Below, in pieces: positions 47,201-56,993 of a stretch of DNA of 64,000 nt. Under the pieces are notes generated by a model that saw nothing but the letters and a program-made list of their open reading frames with translations, ran no database searches and was not told the origin of the DNA. Made by a program: the position numbers and the translations under genes. Source of the DNA: Rotaria sordida (taxonomy: Eukaryota > Rotifera > Eurotatoria > Philodinida > Philodinidae); assembly GCA_905250125.1 (NCBI GenBank), contig CAJNOL010000024.1, positions 196,859 through 260,858 of the forward strand, read 5' to 3'. How positions within the stretch are numbered: the first letter of the stretch is position 1; each line of letters begins with the position of its first letter.

Positions 47201-47856
47201 AGATTTCTCGGTTTTGTTTTTCCTGAATAAGAATTTTCAAAACTAACTTGTCCTTGACTACCATCGACAACTAAATAAGTAGTAAATCCTGTTGATGGAT
47301 TTGTTTGAACTAATTGAATATTATAAATAAGACTTTCTTTTTTTAGGAATTTAATTAAATAACTTACTTGATGTTACTGATTTTGGAATAATCGGTGCTA
47401 AATGAAAATAAAATGAAAAAAAGTGTTTAGGAATTCTTTTTTTTTTATTTACTTATTTGATTGTTAAGTAAAATTGGTTTTGGTGAATATGGAATTATAG
47501 TCGATGGTCGAGCAAGTACTGTCGTTGGTTTAATAGATGTGCGATTGACTTTTTTACTATTAAGATAAGTTCGAAAACCCTTGGAAAAAAAGATTTGTTA
47601 TTAGATTCTATAGGAATAATTAAAAAAAAACCCATACTCGTTTTGTTCGTTTTATTGTTGCTGATGGAGTGCTTGTTAAAAACGGTTGAGCGGATACTAT
47701 TGGCACTGTAATCAATTGTGTTTGAGTGACTGATGGTGGCGCTACTAGTGATTCTGTTAATGAAATAGTTGGTTGTTCATGATCAATTTCAGTTTTTAAT
47801 AATGATTCATTCGAAGTTCCTGATAGAGATGGAAGTACTTCTACCACTTGATGCAT
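44290..47856 (-). CDS. PHC: Polyhomeotic-like PRC1 subunit (FCS zinc finger + SAM) with AT-hook
   Basis: Subunit of Polycomb repressive complex 1, acting in chromatin silencing; its SAM domain polymerises. Thirteen exons close in frame: 47856-47638, 47579-47453, 47397-47368, 47309-47248, 47189-47057, 46987-46922, 46865-46664, 46596-46561, 46500-46338, 45269-44730, 44665-44561 and 44496-44290 are the visible blocks (one further junction may be missed). The first half is Thr/Gln/Ser-rich and disordered. It contains an AT-hook (KKKRGRPR, near 46580), the HD1-type HYIGGFVIRESDHPFVV, an FCS finger (CIICQKIDISQRF, then KKFCSILC, near 44840) and a C-terminal SAM domain (KWTVLQVGQFIARL, ESEIDGQALLLITQEHL, IKLGPSLVISSEI). 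HD1, FCS and SAM in this order define PHC; the AT-hook is not usual in the family. ATG follows a TAG acceptor by one base. The long intron 45270-46337 carries a foldback element. Confidence 0.9.
45299..45905. repeat. Foldback element F with tRNA-like core, in a polyhomeotic intron
   Basis: A palindrome of about 600 bp. Left-arm words and their right-arm complements: AAAAGTTAGTCGTT (45311) with 45870-45885, CTGCAATAATTTTGCAACGATTC (45332-45354) with 45842-45870, GTTTTATTTTATATGATTTCA (45386) with 45790-45810, CATCAACACTAGA (45424) with 45749-45762, and CGGAACGAAACGAATAATG (45545) with 45645-45662. The unpaired centre is tRNA-like: A box TAGTACAGTGG at about 45576 and B box GGTTCGATTCC at 45620-45630. 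It combines foldback arms with a Pol III promoter-like core. Confidence 0.78.
45569..45643 (+). pseudogene. tRNA-derived sequence at the centre of element F
   Basis: A and B boxes match Pol III consensus well and are 33 bases apart. A T stem CGTGG/CCATG pairs with one G-T, and the acceptor halves pair partly. The anticodon arm has a four-base stem CTGC/GCAG with loop CCGGAAA, where position 33 is C rather than the invariant T and the anticodon would be GGA (Ser), yet no long variable arm is present. It is therefore not a normal tRNA; a tRNA-derived SINE-like head is more likely. Confidence 0.55.
46090..46155. repeat. Small hairpin in polyhomeotic intron
   Basis: GAGTCATCAACTCTCCAATC near 46093 pairs imperfectly with GATTGGGAGAAGATTGATGACTC ending near 46150, giving a stem of about 22 bases around a short loop. 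It may be a relic of a hairpin element. Confidence 0.55.
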
Positions 47857-48284
47857 TCTATCGAAAACAAAATAAATATTGAAAAATTAAATAGACTTGT
47901 AATCAAGTTGGCTTTTTTTTTCTTTATGTGTTTTTAATATATGTAAGAGAAAAAAAATAAGCGAATAAAAATTTATATAACAAAAGAAAACGTAATTATC
48001 ACCGTTATCGTAACACATCGAATGGAAAAATTATTTTTTTTAAAATTTTTTCTATTGGTTATCAATATTGTTTTATGTAAAATAAACCAATAAAAAAATT
48101 GAAAATTATTTACCAATCATAGTCTTATCAAGATCTAATATGACCTCTATAGCATAGGTGTCCTTTGCACACAAGTATTGTTCCTAGGCGGCGCAAACAA
48201 AACTTTCTATAGATTTTTTTTTTATACAAATTTATAAAATAATATTCACACCAAAATTAAAGAGGGAGGTGTGTAAATTCAATA
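47857..48284. other. Upstream of polyhomeotic-like gene
   Basis: About 430 bases of AT-rich sequence containing the presumed leader or promoter of the polyhomeotic-like gene, whose ATG at 47856 directly follows CGATAG plus one A. No motif was assigned. Confidence 0.4.
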
Positions 48285-48510
48285 ACTCGACAATATAACA
48301 CCAGCTAGAGACCTGCGGTTTTTAGCAATCGAAAGAGGAGAACTTCGGATGTCTTTTTCTATGATATATTATATAAGACAAAATTACTTTGAAATTTATT
48401 CAGATCTATAGCTCAAGACACGATTCAGGTGATTCTTTTCTCATAGAAATAGAAAGTTCTTCTCTTTCGACTGTTAAAAACCACAGATTGCCAGCTGTTA
48501 TCGTTGTTTC
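48285..48510. repeat. Foldback element J
   Basis: An imperfect palindrome of about 225 bp. The left arm ATAACACCAGCTAGAGACCT with GGTTTTTAGCAATCGAAAGA (48294-48340) pairs with the right arm near 48450-48505, whose complement reads ATAACAGCTGGCAATCTGTG and GGTTTTTAACAGTCGAAAGA. The centre near 48400 is AT-rich. No coding frame. Confidence 0.65.
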
Positions 48511-50696
48511 AGCGTTGTAATCGGTTGGTCTAAAAGTATTTCCCGATTGGTAAAAACCACCGACGAATTTATAAAGTTTTTTCATATGGCAAAATTGATA
48601 TTAGAGGCGAAATTTCGTTTTGGCTACCTTCAGATTTATACCAAGAGAGAAGCTGATGATTTTTTTATCAATTTTAAATAAAAAAAAGAAGATATCAATG
48701 TCATAAAAATATCAATTGAACCAAAAATCACTTATTCAAAAAGGCCAGGCTTTGAACGTTTTGTGATTTAATTTTAATTATTTTCTTATAATTTAGGTAG
48801 AACTTGGTTATTAAAAGATGTTTCGCACATTTAGAGAATGAAGTCTATCATGACTATTACAAATTCAGTTACTTTTTTATCAGTGTATTCCAAAAAAATT
48901 TGATTTCAGTTCTTCCCCCCTTGTTTTTTTTTGTAATACTTATATTGTAGTGAGTCTTATTGTCAATTTGCTTATATATTTCACGGTAACAGAAATAGGA
49001 GTCAACTCAGGGTTGTAACTAGTCGAGAATTATTGAACTGCTTCGACTCATCGGTCGAAATTTTAGATTGATCCGGTTCAAAAAAAAAATCTTTTAGTCT
49101 GTGATAACCAGTAGAAAGTAATCTGTTTATTGAGCTATTATTAATTGGTTAACAGGAATAGCTTCAAAAACAGTCGTTTTCCTTTTTTCACTCAGGTTTT
49201 TACAAACTACCAAGAAGTAATATCATGTTCTAGTCCTTCATATCCGTTTAGCTTTCCAAAGATAAATATCTGAGATATTTGTATATAGCACGAAAAAAAA
49301 GAGTCATCTATACATTAACTGATTGCCACACTTCACAAGTTGAATGTTTCCTCACTCAACCTTTACATATAAACCTAACGTTTCTCTTAGAACGACGATC
49401 GAAATGTAAATTTGATCTTCAACAAAACATGTATGATATAAATTTAACGCAATTAATTCAGTTTTAATTGCATTTTTGAAAAAAAAATGAAGTATAATTT
49501 GATTAAAGAAATCTAACAGAATGAACGAACAGAAAAAAATACAAAACAGGCTGATTGGTTCGGCCAGATCGGACCGGCTATTGGGATTGTACCTACTTCC
49601 CTCTTTAATTCTGGCGCGAATGTTAGATAGTATCTCTTGATTTGTGAATGAGTGCAGAGAAGACGAGCACCGACACCTTCAAGATGGTGGCACTGATGTT
49701 GCATCATCATTTGTAATATTTCATTTAGATTCACAATAGCTATTCTATTACATTTTTCTTGTAGCGAGGATTTTGGATTTTTTTAAGTAATAAGAAACTT
49801 TATTTGTTTCAAACATTTAAATAATAAATTAGAAGTTAATCACAAAATTGTAAAAGAACAGAAAAGGCTTTCTATCATACATACAAAAAAAAAAGAAAAA
49901 TGTTCTTTGTGTTTCTTCAATCATATGATATTGATTAATCGGCTTTCAGCTACTTTAATAAAGACATGTGAAATATATATGACAAAAGTATAGCCATACA
50001 AATAGAATAAAACAAACGCTTAGCATTTTGTATCAATCTTTTTATATTAACTATTAGAATGGAAAGGTATCCGAGCAATTGCATACTATTGTTTCGCTAG
50101 TACGCTGTCTATGCCTAAAAAACATCACTGATAAAAAAAAATATTGAAAATTAATTATCATGGCAAGTTGCATAATGCTGAAATATCATTAAAATTCAAT
50201 GTGACGACGGGGAGGGGGGAGCTGTATTCCCCGTCTTCTATTGAAAAAAAAGATTTTTTGCAATTCCAAATTTTAAAAATTTGTATATGTACTTTTTCAG
50301 TGAAAATCTAAAATAAATTCTTTTTTTGTTACACGTTTTGTATATGAGTCATATGTATGTTTACACTTTCTTTTCGTCAACCAACTGTGAAAAACAAACC
50401 AAGGTTGTCACAATTTAAAAAACAAAAAATTATCTGCGTAATTATTCTTTAATAGGAAGTATAAGCTAATAAACGGTAAATACACGTACTAATTTGATCA
50501 TCGAGCATGTTTATAAGAAAATACACGTCAGAGATAGGATCGGTTCGTGGTTTTTTTTGGAACCAATACCGGTTGATGTAACAAACATAAGCTTTAATTC
50601 AATACTACATACAGCTTTTAAAGATCTGGAATCAAAATGTAGATTTCTTTAGCTAATGAAGGGATTGCTTCAAGTGATTTAGAATTTTTACGCTGA
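48511..50696. other. Intergenic stretch between foldback elements J and G
   Basis: About 2.2 kb with no recognised gene. A G-rich/C-rich hairpin lies at about 50205-50236 (GACGGGGA near 50204 and TCCCCGTC). Open frames at 49279-49467 and 49513-49734 show no family resemblance and were not called. Confidence 0.4.
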
Positions 50697-51890
50697 TATT
50701 TTTCTCATAAGTACGACTCAGTGAAAGTAGAAAAAAGTCTAATATGATAAGGACCTTGAGGTCTTTCTTTCCGTGTTATAATCATTTTACTAGGTTTGTC
50801 GCTTATAACAAGAAAGGAAGTGGCGCTTTTTCCATAGGCTATACCCCTCTCCCCGCGCAAGTTTTCTTTTCGTTTCAATATTTTTTGATTGTGCATAGTA
50901 TGAAGATGTAAAATCACCCAACCAGACCTTGGAGATTTTTAGTCTTAGCAAAAAAAATCAATATTTTAGAGAACGGTCATTTATATAGGAAAGTACTAGA
51001 AAAAAGGGAGTATCTAGAGGTTTCTGTAGTCGAAAGTTGATTTTTAAATAAAATGAGTATAATATTCAGAATCAGCATGAAAAATTACACTAGAGTCTAT
51101 TTTTTATTGTAAAATATTTTCCATGGAAATCTGACCTCCTATTCCTCCTCAACCTTTTATCCATGAGATTTTTCCCCCTGGTCTCCTGTGGGTCAAATTT
51201 TCATGGAAAATATTTTACAATAAAAATAGACTGTCTAGTGTAATTTTTCATGCTGATTCTGAATATCATACTCATTTTACATAAAAATCAACTTTCAACT
51301 ATAGAAACCTCTAAATATTCCCTATTTTCTAGTACTTTCCTATATAAATGACCGTTCTCTAAAATATTAATTTTTTTTGCTAAGACTAAAAATGTCCAAG
51401 GTCTGATTGGGTGATTTTACATCTTCATACTACCCACAACCAAAAAATATTTGAACGAAAAAAAAACCTGCGGGGAGGTATAAGCGCCACTTCCTTTACC
51501 GAAAATTCAAAATACAAAATTTTTATCTGAAAATTTCGCTACACATAAATCTTATGATCCTTATAATGACCTAAATGCCATAATGAAAGCGAATGCTTCT
51601 TTCTCGAGATATTAAGTCTTTAAGAAATACGCCCATAGCATCATATATCACGAAAATTGACTTTGTTTAAAAATTCACTATTTCGAAAAAGAAGCATTCG
51701 TTCGGATTGTGACATTCAGGTCCCTATAATGGTTATGGGATTTATATGCGGTGAAATTCTCAGATTGAAATTTTGTATTTTGAGTTTTTGGTAAATCTCT
51801 TGTTATAAATGGTGAACCTATTAAAATAGTCATAGATCTGGAAGAAAGACCTATTAGGCTTTTTCTAGTCTTACTTATGTGAACAAGAAA
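50697..51890. repeat. Foldback element G, interrupted by a nested palindrome
   Basis: An imperfect palindrome whose left arm runs from about 50697 to 51130. Inner pairs: CAGAATCAGCATGAAAAATTA (51068) with the complement near 51245, and ACGGTCATTTATATAGGAAAGTA (50974-50996) with the complement near 51330-51353. Outer pairs: AAGTGGCGC near 50818 with GCGCCACTT near 51484, then TTATAACAAG near 50805 and GGTCTTTCTTTC near 50760 with complements beyond 51796. The right arm is split exactly between these last two pairs by the element at 51496-51796. Confidence 0.8.
51496..51796. repeat. Nested foldback element H
   Basis: About 300 bp inserted in the right arm of element G. The left end TACCGAAAATTCAAAATACA pairs with the right end near 51772-51796, whose complement begins TACCAAAAACTCAAAATACA. 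Inner arms pair GAAGCGAATGCTTCTTTCTC near 51590 imperfectly with the AAAGAAGCATTCG word near 51688. TA dinucleotides at both tips fit a TA-targeting element. It must be younger than G. Confidence 0.75.
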
Positions 51891-52717
51891 TCTAGTCAAC
51901 GGTTTAAAATGAATAAACAATTTTTATTCTATAGAAATGTTTATCCTTTTTGTTCATTTTAAGCTGTTGATTAATTAAGTGGTTAGTAATAAATAAACAG
52001 TCAAGATAACCACTTATGGGTTTCCACTATATAGTATGTAAAATCTGTAAAGTTGAATATCGCATTCTTGTATTTAAACTACTATTAATTAAAAAGGGAC
52101 ATGTTAGCCAATATGATACAATTCGAAAATGTTGGCACGGACATTGAAAGCTCATGCAGATACGTTCTGTGAGGTATTATTATTCTCTGTTTACATATAA
52201 AGTAATTTTGCTGAAGCTTACAACTTATAAAACACCACTGCCAAAATTGCATTTGTTTGACATTCAGTTTCAGATAATGATACACATTTAATGTATAAAG
52301 GTCATTACGATCAAATCTAGATTTTTATCTATTATAAAACAAAGAGTGTTTATCTATATAATTTAAAACACAAAACAGAATTGCAACAGATGCAACACTA
52401 AAACGTAGAGTAATATTTTATAATTAGTATGTTATAATACCTGATCAGAGAAAATCTTCAGTATGTCTACAGCGAGGTGGAGAAAATTCAACTTTTGGAA
52501 TGTGGGTTCCACCAGTAGAGGAGAACCATGTTTTACAATTATACAATTTTGGGTATGATTAGAGAAAAAAGTAAGTGTTTCTTTTTGTGAAATTTATTTT
52601 ATTAAAATCGACTACTAGTTCATTAAAAAGTCTATTTAATCACTGCAACTCTCCACATAAGACAAGAAAAATTAAAAGAAAAAAATACAAAAAAAAAAAG
52701 ATTTATTAATTTTTTCT
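51891..52717. other. Spacer between foldback G and the copine-like gene
   Basis: About 830 bases, AT-rich, nothing recognised. Confidence 0.4.
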
Positions 52718-53880
52718 TTAAAAATTTGCAATATTTGCATCGTTTTTAAAAGCTTGTTTTAAATGCGTTGGTAATTTTGTTAAAATAGCTCGTGCTAAAT
52801 AATTTTCATTTGTATTTTTATCCGGTTTTGAAATAATAGAATTAAAATCTACAAAATGAAAATTATCATATACAATATTGGAATCAATTATTCCATGTCG
52901 AAATTCTTTGTTCTTTTGACTTCTTTTTTTAAATACTAATTCGCGAAGACGATGTTCTTCATACGACATTCTTTGCCAAGGTCCATCACCAACACCAATT
53001 ACAAGTAGACATATATTAGGTAAATTTGTTAGTGTATAAATCAATTCAACCAATGAATTATCTGCATGAGAAATTTTTAATTCATCAGTTAATATAACTA
53101 ATATAGTAAAATCTTTTCTACAATGTATACCATATGATATAAATTGTTGTATCAATGGTGTAAAACTAGTTGGACCACTTAATACAACATTTTTTGTTTT
53201 TTCTAAATAACTAAAAATAAAATTAATAGTAAATATTCAATACACAAATCAAAAAAAAATGTCAATAAAATTTACGCATCAAGAACACGTTGATAACTAT
53301 TAAATTCTTCACCACTGCCAAGAATTGGAAAAAACGAATAATCTTTTGTTGTTTCATCACCAAATCCAAAACAATGATATTCAACCTTTGAAGTAAATAT
53401 ATCTTCAAATATCAAACCTAATTCACTAATAGCCTAAATTACAAAAAAAGATAATATTCTTATAAATAAAAAAAAATTCTTTTCATTTTTACTTTTTGAT
53501 ATGGATTATAAATTTTATTTGAATTTGTTTTATGTAATAATTGTCCATTAAATGTTTTACGACCTTGCCATTCATTACTAGCTGAAAAATCAATACCAAA
53601 TATAATACGAATACGATTAAAATAAAAATTTGTAAGAAGTTCTGTTTTTATTTGATTAATTGATCTACTAAAAATTTAGAGAAAAAAATTCATTTTTTTA
53701 TTTAGTTTTTATATTTTCATACTTGTTCGTTGATATTGGTATGAATTTAAATTGCGTATTTTCAAGATTTTTAAGAGAATCTAATTCAGCTGTTTTGTTT
53801 CGAGTATTAGTTTTATAATACTCGTATAAAAGAATATAAATAAAAAAAGCTACTAAAAAGTAAACTAAAGGAAACAACAT
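52718..53880 (-). CDS. Membrane-anchored copine/RGLG-type vWA-domain protein
   Basis: Four exons: 53880-53723, 53667-53493, 53433-53276 and 53210-52718; 984 nt, 327 aa, all junctions in frame. Residues about 1-20 (MLFPLVYFLVAFFIYILLYE) form an N-terminal membrane anchor. Residues about 65-300 are a copine-type vWA domain: IIFGIDFSASNEWQGRKTFN contains the MIDAS motif DxSxS (DFSAS), then NPYQKAISELGLIFE, CFGFGDETTKD, LSGPTSFTPLIQQF and ILTDELKISHADNSLVELI. True copines have two C2 domains before this, and plant or protist RGLG ligases have a RING after it; neither is present. The likely role is metal-dependent protein binding at a membrane, but the partner is unknown. The family placement is from motif memory. 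Confidence 0.82.
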
Positions 53881-55940
53881 TTGTCTTCAAATGATGGCAA
53901 TCAACCGTAAACACGTTTTTTATATTGAAATGGTCGAAGTATTCGACTTATTTCGTCTCGTATATTTTCAACCTAATCAACCGTGACGAAAATAATTTTT
54001 TTTTTCGTTTTAATTGATAGAAATAAATAGGAATGATACTTAAACAATATTTTTAATTAATATTGAAAATTGAATATAACCACAATAGAGAAGCTGTCTA
54101 TAAAGGGCGTCACAAATATTTTTTCATATAATTTCACTATTAATAGACCTTTATCAAGTAAGGTTTGTTATTTTTTTGTATGACAGGTGAGCACACTGAG
54201 TTTTTATTTCTACAGACAAAACTTTAAAAGTATTGTTTAAAACTGTTAGTATTAATAAAAATTTAGCCTTTTTGTCTATTTCTAGAAACACACTTATTTA
54301 ATTATTCGAATCTTTAAATTGTCTACATCTCGAACGATCGTTTTACAGAAAAAATTTATTCTTCTATGCGTGAATAAAAAAAGCCAATCTATTGGTATCA
54401 AGTCAAAACTTAATGCAATTTAAACAGAAACCATTCATGAATTTTTCAGTTGATAAAGTCTTGCCAATAGTGAAGTTATTTGCAGGGTGTTGCAAGAATT
54501 GGGTAGGGAAGCAATGAATCGATTGCCTACAGAGTGTGAATGTGGGTACATTTGTTCTCTTCATTTAGACCCAGTCCTGGACATAGACTAGATGATTCTT
54601 GTTCAGGCGAGACCAGAAGCAACACTTCACAACATAAACGTGCAGAATAGACGAAGTATTAGTGAATTTAAAAAAGTAATAAATCTCTAAGAAGGAAAAT
54701 ATTGGAAGTCATGCAAGATGTTTCGATCTTATTGATACTGGTAGAAAATGATATTGCATTTTTCATTAGTACATAGCGTGAAACTAGTACCAAAACTTTT
54801 TTTTTTACTAGAACCAAATCAAAACAATTGCTATTCAACGTCATATAGATAATCTTGATGAATGATATTATCACGACTTGATAAATGTAATGGAATATTT
54901 ACATAGTTTGTCATTTACAGTTACTAAAACGAGTAAATGACACAATTATTTCTTTCTTTTCTTATCTCTTGACTAGGGCATGGCCTATGCTAAAAATAAA
55001 AAATTTCGTATTAGCTGAAATTTTGCACATATTTTTCTTTTTGACCTTTCTATAACACGCCGATTGGAAGATTTTTTTTTGTTAAAGTTAAACGAATTTA
55101 GCAACGGGGAGAATGAACATTTTTTAGAAATTGGTAAGCAAAAAATGAAAGTTTTCCAATATTGGGGAGGGAATAACTCCTCCCCGCCGAGAGGTAACTG
55201 GGAATTTTCTAAGAAGAATGCACACTAGGAGGAAAATAATTTTTTGTTTCGCGAAAAGGTTTTTTATCTGTACCCCCTCCAGATATTGTTGACCAAGGTG
55301 GGGTACACAGGTACTCTCTCTCCTGCTCAGGACATCCCTGCCTATTTAAAGTTAAAAAAACAACATCTATCATAAATTTTTGTTTTATTACAATTTTGTA
55401 CTATTAATGAATGAAAACTAAACAGTATCTTAGAATTACCATATATAAAGCAATAGTTATTCAGTACATAATCTTTATTTAAGTCAAAAAATTAGTATTC
55501 TACGATCATATTATTATCTTTTCTTGCCACTTGATCTTTAATAAGATTACAAGAATATAAAATCAACACAATCAAATTTACTTTTTAAAATATCTAACAT
55601 GTCATATTTTATTTAATATAACAATAGATAGACAAACTCTCATTCATCATAACTTCAAATAGACGTTATCATTTTGACAAGGCAATATTCGTCCTTCGCA
55701 CATATTTACCATCTATTTCTCAGGCGAATAATCAAGTCAAGTGTTATTTGCATATGATCATCTATGACATATAGAATTTTTTTTACACATATATAAATCT
55801 TCTTATCACTGATTACTCAATCTTGAAGAAGTTTTTTTTTTGCTTTCTTTTCACACGGTCGTCATAGTTAATCTGTATTTCTTTTGTCAAAAAAAAAAAC
55901 AAAACAATTCGCGCCGGAGAAACAGACACCGATCGAAAAC

Positions 55941-55975
<35 letters not shown>

Positions 55976-56371
55976 CAAAAAAACGTTAGACAAAACAAAA
56001 AAAGCTCAATTCTACAATTTTAAAAATCTGATGTATACAAGCATAATCTATATACATGAAAGTAACAATGATGTTTATTTATATATACAAGAATTTATGA
56101 AAAAAAATAATAAATACAAAGAAGAATGACATATAACAACATTTTGTTTTTTCCTCTATTTGTCTCAATAATAATAATACTAATTTATATAAAAAAAAAA
56201 AAAAAAAAAAACAAATATCGACGATTGTTTATATGGAAAGATGACTAAACAAATAGAAGAAACACAAAACGATATATGTAGTTGATTTTGTATTTGTTTT
56301 TTTTTTCAAAAAACTGTTAACATCACTGTTTGTTGCACGCGGGTCTAATTGAATATTCTTGATTTATTTTT
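53881..56371. other. Intergenic: yippee-like 3' end to copine-like start
   Basis: About 2.5 kb without a recognised gene. An (AAT)n microsatellite lies at about 55940-55971 and an A tract of about 20 at 56190. Around 55150-55310 two GC-rich hairpins occur: GGGGAGGGAATAACTCCTCC at 55164, and GTACCCC near 55269 with GGGGTAC near 55298. These suggest an unclassified repeat. Confidence 0.45.
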
Positions 56372-56993
56372 TTATTTTTTTAAATATTCTGATTCATCTA
56401 TATTTTCATCATCCCAACCATTATCTTTAATCATATGTACAAGTTCAATTATAAATTTTCCTTCTTTATATTTTTGACTTGATTCAAAAGCATGTTCCTT
56501 GAAAAAGAAAACATAATAATAAATTATTTTTTTTACAAATATAAAAAGAAAAAGCCAAAAGATATTTACATATTTCCAACCAAGTAATGTTTTGCAGCAA
56601 TCACAATATATATCAGCTACTTCATGAAGACCCGTAAGCAATACTCGTTCTTCAGCAGCACTTGTATTTACATTAACACTTAAAAAGAAAAGACCAAAAA
56701 TAGAAAAAAAAACAAGCTCGAATATTTAAACAAAAAATACATACACTGAATTGAATAGATACGCTCGTCCTTGACTACCTTGAAATGACTGAAAACAAAA
56801 CAAAAAAAAAAAAAAAATTAATATTATCGATAAATTTAATTTATTTTTATACTTTAGAAATAAGTTCATCATGACTTGCTAATTGAGCTCGGCAATGAAG
56901 ACATGAATAAATTCGATGAGTTTTAGTTGGCAAATAAAATTGAAATAATTTGCCCAACGTTTTTGAACCGCCATGATGATTTTTTTTCACCAT
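56372..56993 (-). CDS. YPEL: Yippee-like zinc-binding protein (YPEL1-4 type)
   Basis: Four exons: 56993-56853, 56788-56745, 56678-56570 and 56497-56372; 139 aa. Yippee proteins are small conserved zinc-binding proteins linked to cell-cycle and cytoskeletal functions; biochemical role is unclear. Landmarks match vertebrate YPEL1-4 rather than YPEL5: [97 protein letters not shown]. The four zinc ligands are the CxxC pairs CLHC and CDCC. Human YPEL1-4 are about 120-127 aa; the extra length is a longer N-terminus ([17 protein letters not shown]) and an acidic tail after GW. No defects. Confidence 0.95.
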
